Below are positions 21,401-32,735 of a stretch of DNA of 64,000 bases, piece by piece. The stretch covers positions 58,589,574 to 58,653,573 of the forward strand of contig NC_090739.1 in the NCBI RefSeq assembly GCF_036898095.1, given 5' to 3'. The first letter of the stretch is position 1; each line of letters begins with the position of its first letter. The notes under the pieces were generated by a model, which was given only the letters and a program-made list of their open reading frames with translations, was not told the DNA's origin and did no database searches. The stretch comes from Palaemon carinicauda. Taxonomy: Eukaryota > Arthropoda > Malacostraca > Decapoda > Palaemonidae. Made by a program: the position numbers and the translations under genes.

Positions 21401-22988
21401 GTTGAAATGGGTTTATGAGAAACTTGACAGTATATTTTCTCCCTATAAATTTGAATTGCAGCAGTTCATAACCAATGATGACTCTCTGCAGCAACAGGTA
21501 GATGAAGATAAGGAAAAGACTCCTGCAAAAGTAAAATTGCTTGGTTTGCTTTGGGACAGAAACAGTGATACTCTTTCGGCAAGCAAGTTGGTACTTGATA
21601 AGGATGCAACGACCAAAAGACAAATATTAAGTTCTATTGCAGCCAATTTTGATGTGTTCTCATTTTATGGTCCTTTATTAAACAGGGCTAGATTATTTAT
21701 GCACTCGCTACAATGCAGGAAAGAAGTTGGATGGGACGATAGACTCTCTGGTGAGGAGCTACGAGAATGGTCTAATATTTGCAAGCAAGTAAATGGTGTT
21801 CCTGAAATTGCAGTGAAGAGATTTGTTGGTCGCAGGAATGATCCTTTCCAAATTATTGCTTTTTGTGATTCTAGCAAGCTAATATATGGAGTTGTGCTCT
21901 TTATCAAGAACTTGCGAACAAAGGAGATAAGTTTCCTTCTGTCAAAAAATAGAATAATTGGACGCCAGTTAGAGCTAAAGTCTATCCCTTCTCTTGAATT
22001 TCAATCTCTCTTGCTTGGTACGGAAACTATTGTTGACATTTATAAGGAACTTAGTGGTTCAGAGTGTGTCTCCCCCATAAACATTACAAAATTGGTAGTT
22101 TTCTCAGATAGTGCAGTTGCACTGAATTGGTTAAATTCTCGAACAAATAGGTTTGATAAATTAAAAAAACTAAGTATTTTTGTTATGAATAGGTTGCAAA
22201 GAATAGAGAATCTATGTGAAACGGTCCCTGTGACTTTCAAATTTTGTGCAGGTATGATAAATCCTGCAGATTGTACTACCAGGTCATTGTCATATAAGAG
22301 GTTGATAAAATCAAATTTCTTCACAGGACCTGATACTATTCATGATATCTTGGAAGATGACAGTTTGGATGTAACGATCCCAAATCCTTTAACCAATGTA
22401 CTTGAAGTTTCAGAAGGCCACTGTGAGATAGGGAGTGTGACTGAGCCAGAGATGGGAGGCATTTTGAATTCTACAGTTGGAAATTTCGATTGGCTTCATT
22501 TGATTTCGGTCTACAAACATGTACTGACATTCATAAACAATGTCAAACGGAAGTTAAAGAACAAATCTGGCAAGTATGACCATTTTGAGGTTTTCAGTAA
22601 TGATGAAATTTCTTTGAATGCATGGCAACTGATGATTTTGCAAGATCAACGCCAAAATTTTCCGGATGTTTTTAAATATTTCGGAGAAAGGAACCCTAAA
22701 ATTAGGGATATGCCTAACATAGTAAGTCAACTAAATTTATTCATTGAAAAGAAATCTGGTTTACTAAGAGTTAAAAGTAAATTTCATAAGTGGAGAGACG
22801 GTAGTTATGTATTCCCCATTCTTTTGGCCAAAAACAGTAAATTGACTGAAGAAATTATTAGAAATTTTCATGTTAAGTTAGCTCATTCTGGAATATATGC
22901 CACATTATCTGAGGCTAGGAAACAATTTTGGATTCCTTGCAGTTTTTCTACTGTAAAGAAAGTCTTGAAAAAGTGTTCACTGCCGTAG
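18495..22988 (+). CDS. BEL/Pao gag-pol polyprotein, through integrase N-terminus
   Basis: 1497 residues from ATG 18495. The gag-like region around residues 120-300 resembles the BEL DUF1759-type domain. Two zinc knuckles lie around residues 360-405 (CTNCTYDSHKTSDC; CKHCDKWHFSYLC). An aspartic protease has DSGSQ near residue 474. The RT has catalytic Asp in CFDIKKAF near 871 and the YMDN motif near 955. RNase H has Asp/Glu in AFCDSSK, LEFQSLL and VFSDSAVAL, from about 1122 on. The integrase zinc-finger His pair (NFHVKLAHSG) is near 1457. The frame ends at TAG 22986-22988 because a TG dinucleotide is missing in the Cys-x2-Cys part, and the integrase continues in the next frame. It would normally make the virus-like particle, cDNA and integration enzyme. 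Confidence 0.93.
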   Translation: MPPKSISRSFRSALRQQVTKKCNFIERFVSSMSVSDANEHMNMLVDLKEKLDKVNNEVLKEIWDSADEDDNGDELVSEEMDTWFVYDDRLSKCLSLLKTAVSLSPGNLSDRSRSEISQLKLPELPLPTFGNREGEDISKFLREFEATIDKYDLSTHVKFTLLTRQLSGDSLKLVNSLDCSNRSYEEAKKLLQKAFADTLSQQYRVIKQLSELKLTYQSDPYDFISNMRIICNQFEALSIDQNIVLQYFIWNGFNDCFKNQLMHITGSNKPSLQQIDEHIFTALERYRNISKKFNVKQGNLEKKVVPNSNCLASAVVNVEKSKVKECSLCLADNKGDIDHPIFKCSVYVTPQSKIEKLKQLNFCTNCTYDSHKTSDCRFKFNRKCKHCDKWHFSYLCKFRKDPKSTANNLKNDSDNQEVTNQTAKGNCKEKSNSNSVVSNLTWSDLGVLRISCNPVTAMPSFSLNDNGDRGIKDSGSQVTFVEEDWAKSMQFEVVDPNYSLVVNGINSSKPLATVVYKVKLNDDYFTAIAMKSINLKLVLPGISEVAQVFKDKGYVLADKTLHMSGDKVEDIKLLLGNDNSHLVPQKDVLFGGSSEVIPSVYLESPLGVMLVGDIERYKQNLTLLPDRIKHSSEVCAKGEGPLEVDSNLNMDGLFLDSVEEFKFPACANISVLNKGQIVEAELERAAEEILSSKPESFSHSDSNLYDEDFTEENRKVVEFALENTCRDRDGRLVMPLLWNGKVAHLLGKNQNLSKAILKSNFKKFSKKDNAFQMIDEVFKEQEQLGIIERVSNLEQFLEENPQHSFLPHMPVFKMDRESTKCRNVFLSNLCESDKDKPLTLSHNQTIFAGPCLNKKISTSILQLRFNEKLLCFDIKKAFLMIKLVPSDQSRLLFYWYRNVCKKDYSLIVYKHCRLPFGLPCSPTLLMLALYKILMLDVQGDNIDVKELKTELYNLAYMDNLAYTTNDIDRLKWVYEKLDSIFSPYKFELQQFITNDDSLQQQVDEDKEKTPAKVKLLGLLWDRNSDTLSASKLVLDKDATTKRQILSSIAANFDVFSFYGPLLNRARLFMHSLQCRKEVGWDDRLSGEELREWSNICKQVNGVPEIAVKRFVGRRNDPFQIIAFCDSSKLIYGVVLFIKNLRTKEISFLLSKNRIIGRQLELKSIPSLEFQSLLLGTETIVDIYKELSGSECVSPINITKLVVFSDSAVALNWLNSRTNRFDKLKKLSIFVMNRLQRIENLCETVPVTFKFCAGMINPADCTTRSLSYKRLIKSNFFTGPDTIHDILEDDSLDVTIPNPLTNVLEVSEGHCEIGSVTEPEMGGILNSTVGNFDWLHLISVYKHVLTFINNVKRKLKNKSGKYDHFEVFSNDEISLNAWQLMILQDQRQNFPDVFKYFGERNPKIRDMPNIVSQLNLFIEKKSGLLRVKSKFHKWRDGSYVFPILLAKNSKLTEEIIRNFHVKLAHSGIYATLSEARKQFWIPCSFSTVKKVLKKCSLP

Positions 22989-24186
22989 ATTTAACGGTAG
23001 AACTATAAAGTTAAATCAGTCCCCTTATAGAGAATTTAGGGGTTCTCCTCCAACCATACCTTACAGGTATATTTTCATTGACTATTTTGGACCTTACTGG
23101 GTATATTGGATGGGTAAGAAATCAAAGGTATGGATATTATGTATCACCTGTTTATGGTCCAGAGCCATAAATCTTAAGGTTTGTGTAGACCTTTCGGTGA
23201 TATCCTTTTTGCGAGCACTTCAGCTCCATTGTTTCGAGTTTGGGGTGCCTGAACTCTGTTTAAGTGACCAAGGTTCACAGCTAACTTCAGGTGCTAGAAC
23301 CGTTGAGAATTTTTTAAGTGATAAGGATACACAATCCTATTTCAGGGAGAACAACATAAAACCTTTGAGCTTTCAGCAGTACTATAAAGGCCACAGTGAA
23401 CTTGGATCTTTAGTGGAATCTTGTGTTAAGATGGTCAAAAGGCTTATTGAAGGCTCTATTCGGAATATGGTCCTCGAATATTTAGATTTTGACTTTGCTG
23501 TACAAAATATTGTACATATAGTAAACCGTCGACCAATTGCCTTTAAAGAATATTTGCGAAACTATGATGGGACTGAACCTGTACCATCTCCTATAACTCC
23601 AGAGATTTTAGTTAAAGGTCATGAATTGAATTCCTTAAATATTATTCCCCATTTACATCCTTTACCTAGGGCAGATGATACTTGGGTTCCTGATATATCT
23701 CCCATTTCCCATGTGAAGGACAGCCACAGGAAGTTACGAAAGGCTAGGGAAAGTATAATAGAGATATATAATAAAGAATTTGTTGTGCAGCTGGTGAATC
23801 AAGCCACTGACAAACGCAGTAGATACCAACCTGTTAATCATAAACTATTAGAAGTTGGAGACATTGTTCTCATTAAAGAACCCCTTCTTAAACCTACTAA
23901 TTTTCCAATGGGTATTGTCAAAGAGATAAAACTGAACTCTTTAGGTGAAGTAACGGGTGCAACAGTACTCAAAGGAAAAAGTAGGGAAGAGACTAAAAGG
24001 CACGTTTCATCCTTGATTCCATTGCTCTATAAACGGGAATATGAGGCTAAATTTAACGATAAAGCACAATCGCCATGTGAGGATAAACTGAGCAAGGAAG
24101 ATGAGGTTAAGGAGAGACCCAAGAGGCGAGCTGCCATGATTGGGAAAGATAAGGTAAAGAAACTATTGGATGACAGTCTAGCGTGA
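22977..24186 (+). pseudogene. BEL/Pao integrase core, frameshifted from gag-pol
   Basis: Continues the polyprotein in the +1 frame after a 2-nt loss near 22982. The DDE residues are visible in FIDYFGPY, CLSDQGSQLTSG and GSLVESCVKMVK. The C-terminal region includes GDIVLIKEP, the small barrel typical of BEL integrases, and ends in a Lys/Arg-rich tail at 24186. It is intact apart from the upstream shift. Without the lesion it would be the C-terminal third of one long polyprotein. Confidence 0.9.
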
Positions 24187-24247
24187 TCTTTGATCGCTAT
24201 ATTGTAATTCAATTTTTTCCTAGAAAAATTGAATCCCCTCGCGGGAG

Positions 24248-25356
24248 TGTAGAAAAATGCACATTCTTGTGCATTTTATTGTGTTGTATATTATATGAAT
24301 TGTTTGGTTGTGGTAAATTTCTTATGTTTAAATTGTTTGTTCGGGAATGGTTTGGTTCTTTTATTTTGAAAAGCAAATGCATCTACTTAGCATACCTTAA
24401 ACTACCTCTTGGGACAATTTTAAAGCAGGAAACAAGCCATTCTTGAGCGATGTATTTTAAGTTTTACCAGGTTGTTCGCTGCTGGACACAAGACTGGGAA
24501 AACCGTTGTCGGTGGTGAATGATCTGAAGAAGGCAGTATGAAGAGGCCAGCGTAAGAAGCGCAGCAAGGCAGTTTTCTCCTGAATTTGAATTAATTTTTT
24601 GGCAGCCAAGGACAATGGCTGTCATTCATTAGTGTAAGATCGGTGGCTCTGGACTTAGCCGCTCATGGATCACGTCATCGTCTGACCACCTTATACGACT
24701 CAAGAGCTCAAATAGAAGACTACCATCAACACCTCTACCTTCGTCACTGCTTTTCTATGGACCTAAGAGACTGGCTATATGTTGAGGTAAGGTTTGCATT
24801 AAGTACGATGCATTTGCTTAGTGAACTTTCAACTATAGTTACGGTTTTATAACCTTTTGTCTTGCAACCAAACTCATATATATATAATAAAGTCTGAAGG
24901 GTCTCCTTTTAAGTTTTAAATTTGATCTTGACATTTATATTAGGATATTCAAATCGTTTATTGATCTAGGTTTTGTATTTTCCATAGGTTAATATTAAAA
25001 GTTCGTTTGTTTTGTAAGATTTCGCATATATGCACATTGTTATGTTTGTAGCCCCTGACGTTTCCAATTTATAATGTTTCATGCTATGGGTTACAGATCC
25101 TTCGGATGTTTCGAAAATTGAGGGGTAATAGTGCGGACCAAATGCAGGTTCTCTGGCGGAGAGAGAGAAAGTCCACGCTAAGTTTGTCCGAGAATTGAAC
25201 TGATCAGGATCACCATATTCGCCAGTCATTCTTCGGATTGTAAATTGTCATAAATTTACCGTTTAATTGTAAATTAAATTAATTTTTTTATGACTTATAA
25301 TTTTGCTTCTCCTTAATTTATGTTACATTGCCCTCTCATAAAATGCTTTTCGAAAA
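24248..25356 (+). repeat. BEL/Pao 3' LTR
   Basis: 1109 bp, same start and end as the 5' LTR. Followed by the GCTCT duplication at 25357-25361. Confidence 0.95.
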
Positions 25357-25570
25357 GCTCTAGTGGTGGCGAGGACGGGGGGGGGGGGGGGAGACTGAAG
25401 AAACAACATCGGCAGAAATAAGGGAAGATATCGGTTGGTATGAAAACCTTACGAGTTTCATTGAAAAAAAACACCCAGAAAAACTTCCCACAGGTCGTCT
25501 TTTGGAGAGTGTTAATGACAAGTGTTTGAGTCATTTTAGAAATATGTTGAGGAATCCTCAGAAACAGGCT
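25357..25570 (+). pseudogene. Tigger transposase, C-terminal segment 1
   Basis: Continues the Tigger frame after the BEL duplication: acidic residues, a G15 homopolymer (25377-25391) whose present length shifts the frame, then TSAEIREDIGWYENL and SVNDKCLSHFRNMLRN. It is cut by DIRS-C inside codons reading KQAF. The homopolymer may have slipped after inactivation or during assembly. Confidence 0.78.
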
Positions 25571-25925
25571 TTTTTGGGCTCAAGCCATGTCGTCCTGATG
25601 GAAGGTTCCTTCAGTAGCTTCCTTTGGGTATATATGACTACCATAAATATTCCTAGAGAATTAAACTAAAAGTTTCACAGAATTCTAACTTCTGGCGCGA
25701 GTACCCTAAAGGTTTCCCTCTTGGATATCGTATTTCAACAGGGGACGCATGCATTAACACGCCACATGGCTATCTGCACCCCACGTAGCGTTTACGCTTC
25801 GAGGGGGAAAGGTGGCGAGGTAACTGAGGAGCCGTTCCAAAGTTACCCTTCCTTCGTTACTGTTACGGTACTCGCAAAGTAAACAAAACGTCCGCCATAC
25901 TGTGTGACGTCACGTCCGTCCTTAT
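25571..25925 (+). repeat. DIRS-C left inverted terminal repeat
   Basis: Homologous to 103-460. Its inverted partner is at about 49691-50020. Confidence 0.87.
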
Positions 25926-25997
25926 TCCTTGTCTGGTAGCTTCCAACATCGTTTGTTTGTTCCCAGTGATCATCGTTTATCTTGTGCATCCTTTGCC

Positions 25998-26044
25998 ATG
26001 TCTCAACCTTTTGCCTCGCCGCCTTCTGGAAAGTTGAGTACCAG
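25998..26044 (+). other. Conserved short 5' reading frame (possible exon 1) of DIRS-C
   Basis: Encodes MSQPFASPPSGKLSTR and stops at CCAG followed by GT, matching the frame at 530-576. It could be a coding leader exon. The phase does not fit direct joining to gag at 43121. Confidence 0.4.
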
Positions 26045-26411
26045 GTTATTGTATTGTTTAAATAAGCTCTGGCCGTTAAGTAACAATTTTTTACGCTAAA
26101 ATCTTGTGTTTTGTGGCGGAGCTGTGCCTTGCCCGGATGCGCTATTTTATGACGCTGCTGTTCGCCTCGCATGCTTTATTTAGTTAGCCAGAACAGTCTT
26201 CCTGGCCGTATAACTAATTAAATATCATTAGTTATTTAGTCTTCATTGCTAGGAATTAGTTATATTATGCCGATGGTATTCTTCGGCGCTGTTAGTTAGC
26301 CGACCCCTTACTAGACTTTTAGCCTAGCTTAGGCCGCAGCCTAGTGTTCATGTTTACTTCTGCATGATATAATAAGTGTTCCTAGTGTTAATGTTAATGA
26401 AGATATAGGCA

Positions 26412-26692
26412 TTTCTGGGCTCTGACCCGTGCTGTCCAGTGAAATGCTCCTTTTACATCATTTCTAAGGTAAAAACTGCTATGAATTTACCAGAGAAAAA
26501 TTTTGTATAGGAATGCTAGGTTGAACCCAGCTCGCTCACCTTAATAAGGTGTCCGTATAATACTGGGGCGTGAATTAATCACAACCAGAGGCCTCGTACC
26601 ATTTAGATATCTCCTGTCAATATCCCCGAACAGCGAGGTGCCGTTCAACATCCTACTACTACTAGCGATCCCACGCCAGTGACGACACTCCT
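26412..26692 (+). repeat. DIRS-D left inverted terminal repeat
   Basis: Starts TTTCTGGGCTCTGACCC. Matched inverted at about 40879-41150. Confidence 0.87.
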
Positions 26693-28465
<1,773 letters not shown>

Positions 28466-28636
28466 ACTGTACGCTGTGCGATGACGGCATGTGCCGCTGT
28501 CCTCCATCAACCCTGCGGCCATGACGTGTGTCGTTCGCACGCCCACTGTTCTGTACAAGTGGATGACTTAGCTGTTTGGCATCAGGACAATTGTGTAGTC
28601 TGCTACACAATGACCTCCACTCTAACATCTGACTCG
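28466..28636 (+). CDS. DIRS-D gag exon, Cys/His-rich N-terminus
   Basis: Reads from a CAG acceptor-like site. It encodes a Cys/His module (C4, C9, H19, C22, H25, C28, C43, C46 counted from 28466) that aligns with the DIRS-A gag N-terminus, including the CRxHAxC core and the W...NCxxC end. It ends at codon TCG directly before GTGAGT, a consensus-like donor. An in-frame ATG lies at 28481. Confidence 0.7.
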
Positions 28637-28835
28637 GTGAGTGCATTTTCATTAATACAGACTTGTAGGGAATTACGATTAATTTTGATGGTTTACATTA
28701 ACTACGATTATTATTTTTAAGGCCACAGTCCTCTGGACTTCCCGCATGCCTTTCACTTCGTGTCTACTAAGTCCTTGGACTTCTCCACTTTTCTTTGGCA
28801 CAAATATCCTTCGCTAATAGTCTGTTCTCTTTCAG
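28637..28835 (+). other. Probable 199-bp spliceosomal intron in DIRS-D gag
   Basis: Starts GTGAGT and ends TTCTCTTTCAG. Removing it joins two phase-0 codons and gives continuous homology to DIRS-A gag, whose corresponding region has no interruption. It contains in-frame stops, so it cannot be coding. Confidence 0.75.
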
Positions 28836-30076
28836 AGCTCCCAACTTGAAAAAGATACAGCTCAGGCTACCCTCAAGATCTGGATTGGCGGGTTCGCCCG
28901 CAACGTGAAGGCCAAACAGCCTTATATCCTCTCTGAGGAATGGTGTTCCCGTCTCTATCCCCATGCTAAAACTTCAGCTGCGGTCCCCAAAGAGTTGGCG
29001 GATCCTATCATCGAGAGGATCGAATCCCTTCTTCTGGCCCCGGACCAAGAAGAGACGGGTGACACCCTAACTGAGGACGTCGTTACCCTCAACCTCGATG
29101 TGGAACTCATGGCTCTGGATGATCCCGACGCTGGTAGGGACGTAGGTGAGTCAGGTAGTTCCCGGGCTAAGATTCCTATCCCTAGCCTGGCTTTCTCTTC
29201 TACTTCAGAACACTCTTCTTTTCGAGGTTTTCCGGGGACAACCGGGACTGATCTCAGTCCCCGGCCTGTTATCCCCAAGGTGAAGGCTCATCGTAAGCCT
29301 TTATATAAGACCCACAAGTCTTCCAAAAACCACAAGTCTTCGAAATCATCAGCTTCGAAGGCTAAATCTTCCTCCACCAGAGTCTCTCAAGACCCAATTG
29401 CTGTGCCTTCAACCTCTCACGGAGTAGTCGTTCCGGCACCTGTTCCCCCCCCCCCCCCCTCGGCGGAATCATTTAACCCAGTGGATTTTTCGAGAAGATG
29501 TTTGCTTGTTTTGAGTCGATGCTACCGTCTCATACGCAGCAATCACAAGAGAGAATAGCTTCTATGGAGAGCCTAGTTCAGGGACTCATGCGCTCGGGGC
29601 TGCCACCGCCACAACAGCAATACCCCATCCCCGACGCCTCCAAGCTTCCTCCTTTCAATAAGAATAACCTTTGGAGGTTAGCATTGCATGCCCCCTCTCG
29701 GAGGGTATGTTGTCAATCGAAGGTTTCGGTACCCGGCCTCTTGCGGATTATGAATTCTACCCGCCGGGTCTTGAATTCCCCTTCCCCGGCTACGCTCGCC
29801 TCACGGAAGAGGCTCTGATTCGATTGGATAAGGTCCCAAAGGAAACTGTTATTTTTCCTAAAGAACAGGCACAGTCTGTCTTGGTCCGCATGTTCAATGA
29901 GTGGGACTGCTTGAACACAATGATTACGGCCTACAAAAGTTCATATACTATGTTTGTGGCCGACGACCAGACCCCTACCCCATGTGCGACCAAGAGACGG
30001 TCTTTCAGGCTATCAAGGAAGAGAAGCCTTTACCTCAACTCAGGGAGACTGACTTAACCTCCCTTCTCTTTCCGGG
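28836..30076 (+). pseudogene. DIRS-D gag, middle part (frameshifted, cut by LINE)
   Basis: Continues from the intron with SSQLEKDTAQATLKIWIGGF, homologous to the DIRS-A segment AREKLSKWVRG. An acidic, Ser/Pro-rich linker contains a long C homopolymer near 29446-29459. The frame then changes twice (around 29490 and 29690), giving the conserved central block (LRLALHAP-type, then SEGMLSIEGFGTRPL and LEFPFPGYARL). A further shift precedes ETVFQAIKEEKPLPQ. The LINE interrupts at codons for LFPG. No function remains. Confidence 0.75.
30064..30076. repeat. LINE target-site duplication, left copy
   Basis: TTCTCTTTCCGGG, repeated exactly at 36579-36591. Confidence 0.9.
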
Positions 30077-30898
30077 TCCCTCTTAATGAGAGAATGCCTT
30101 GATGAAGTCATTGAGCTTCAGCACGGCATTTCATTCCCGTGCTGAATCTTGGTGACGGGCAAGAGGGCTCTCGAACTTGGGGAAATTGCTCCCCCAGTTT
30201 GAATCTAAATTTCTCTCTTTCATCTTTTTCTTCCTCTTTATATGGCCTCAACCTTCTCCTAATATTATAAACTTTCCTTCATGTTGCTGTCCCAACCCTA
30301 TGAGTAAAATTTCCTATATGTATGTGTATATATTTACATATATATGTGTGTTTATTATTATTTTTTTTTCTCTCTTTTTATGGCATGGATGTTTCTACAT
30401 CTGTTATTGCCACTTGGGCGGATGTTTCTACATCCGGTATTGCTGCCTGCTTTGATGAATGGGAAAGGTGTCACGGTTGGGAGGTGTTTGTGCTCAAAGC
30501 TATATGTGAGAGTATTGGATGATCTCAGCCATCCCGAAGATGGTTTGGACCTTTTTGGCGGAACTATTCTCAAGTGTTGGGTCTTCGGAATCTAGGGCGA
30601 TCCAACGCTTGGGGTAGGACTCTCGGCTTTTGGCCGGAAGCCCGTCATTACAGATATGGGGAGGATGATTCCATAGTTTCTTGGTCTCAGTCCTAACAGG
30701 CGGGTTCAGCTTACACCTGTGCCTCTATATCTGTTTTGATGCTATCCTTCGGGTAGGGTATGGAGTGGACCATCTGGGAAGTATACTCTCACTGTGCCGG
30801 TAGTGGAGAGTGTAAATTTCCTTCCCAACATGTGATGCCTTAATGTTCTCAAGCAGGTAAATCAAACTTCAAAAAATCACTCTTCTCTCTTCTTTTTT
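30077..30898 (+). other. LINE 5' untranslated region
   Basis: About 820 bp with no supported coding region. Presumably carries the internal promoter. Confidence 0.6.
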
Positions 30899-32721
30899 AT
30901 GATGGATTCTTGTGAAAATGACCCCACCTCCCCTGGATATGCTGACTCGCCCCCGGCACTGTTGACGACCTCTGGCAATTCATTTAAAGAAAACTCCGTT
31001 GACGACGTAGGAACTAAAAAGGACTATTCTTTAAACACTCGGAAAAAGGGTAATTTGGGCAACACAGGAAAATTGAATGTCATGCACATTACCCAAATCC
31101 CATTAGAAACTAATTATGATATGCTACATAAAATATTTGAGTGTTATGGATTAATAAAAGAAATTAGAATGAAACTTCAAGATGATAATTGGGAATCTTG
31201 GTTATCATTTAATTGTCATGAGGAAGCATTTAATGCAAGCCGTAATATTGTTGATATTAAAGTAGGTAATATGAGTGTTAAGGGTGCTCTGTGTGATGGG
31301 GCACCTAAAGATCTGGATGTCTACAGACCAGCAGACTGGGCTGATAAAGATATAGAGGCGGATATGCCATCCCAAAGAAAGCCAAAACCACCAATGTGGC
31401 TTCTTGCTCAATCTGTAGGAGGTACGGAAAATTATTTCAAGGTCTGCAAATTTCTTCAGAGGAAGGTAGGTACGATCGCACCAGGAGATATATCTCGATT
31501 CGGTAAGAAAAGTTACTTGATAAAGGCCAAGTCATACACACAGTCTGTTATACTGTCCAATTTGAAGACAGTAAATGATGATATAAAATTGGACATCAAA
31601 CCCCATCTAAACTTTAGCTATGGAAGGGGAGTGGTTTTTAATAGGGATCTGTATGAATTTACTGAAGAAGAGATATTGACTATATGTCCTCTATCAGTGT
31701 GGAAAGTACATAAAGTACCTGGAACATCAATGATTGTTCTTACTTTCCAGGATGCCGATGTACCTTCCCACATAGACATAGAAAACGAAAGGATCAGAGT
31801 TCAACCTTTCAAGCAAAAGCCACTGCAATGTTATAATTGCTTTAAATTTGGACATCCTTCCAAAGTTTGCAATAGTGAAAGAATTTGTAATACTTGGTCC
31901 AATATTTACCATGGGGAATGTACATTTGAGGCAAGGTGCTTAAACTGCAACTCTAATCATAAATCTAATGATAGGAGCTGCCAGTTTTATAAGTTAGAAG
32001 AGGCTGCCCTCAATAAATCAATTATTGAACATGTAAGCGTGGGGCATGCCAAGAGATTATTAAATAAATCTAATACTTATGCAAAGACATTAAAAACAGG
32101 AGAAAAAGTTCCTCGGGAATCATCTCACCCACCTACTACTGTAGGTAGTTCTCGAAAAGGAATTCACCATCTATTGATAAAGTGCTGCATAAGACAAAAA
32201 CATCTCCTCCTAAAGATTTATCATTGAGTATCAACCAAAAGACATTGCCCACCACTATCAAACCTTTGTCCCCCATTACAAAGGATAGTACTAACCTCTC
32301 CCAGGCCATATCCTTGCCTGATTTAATGGAGATTCCACCTGACACCAAGTTATCAGGTGTACCTGTAGTGGGGAAGGTACAAAAACCTGGTAACTTGCAA
32401 CCTACTAATCGTAAAAGAGAGAGACCTCCATCTCTCTCACCCCCTTCCATAAGAAATACTAGAATTATGACATCAAATAAATATGATGTTTTGTCTGTTG
32501 ATGTTGCCGATCAACCAGAAGATAATTTAAATAAATCAGAAATTCAAGTTGAGGTCCACCATCCCCCTCAACAAATAGATAAAAAATATACAAAGAAAAA
32601 CACCAACGTAAAACCCAACATAACAAGACCACCTCTGAAGAAACCTACAGGTAATAATGTTAGATTAAAATCTGCTAATGGGAAGACCTCATCCAAGATG
32701 TCTTCCAGAAATAATCCATAG
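30899..32721 (+). pseudogene. LINE ORF1 (nucleic-acid-binding protein), frameshifted
   Basis: Starts ATG at 30899. An RRM-like region around residues 60-115 contains VMHITQIPLETNYDML and SWLSFNCHEEAFNA. Near residues 305-360 are knuckles: CYNCFKFGHPSKVC (intact), a second one with Trp where the second Cys belongs (CNTW), and CLNCNSNHKSNDRSC. A frameshift around 32160-32200 moves the Pro/Lys-rich C-terminus to another frame, ending at TAG 32719-32721. ORF1 proteins package LINE RNA. Confidence 0.82.
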
Positions 32722-32735
32722 TTTTCTCCTCCATT

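Larger units (their letters stand above)
17232..25356 (+). mobile_element. BEL/Pao LTR retrotransposon
   Basis: Two 1109-bp LTRs flank a gag-pol reading frame with the domain order protease, RT, RNase H, integrase. The insertion is bounded by a 5-bp duplication, GCTCT (17227-17231 and 25357-25361), inside the Tigger frame. LTRs of equal length that appear identical by eye indicate a recent insertion. Coding defects are a 2-nt deletion in the integrase zinc finger and a possible RT active-site change. Confidence 0.95.

Noticed and set aside
25377..25391. Functional G-quadruplex or regulatory poly-G
   Set aside because: A single G15 run inside dead transposase coding DNA, most simply a slipped Gly-codon tract.
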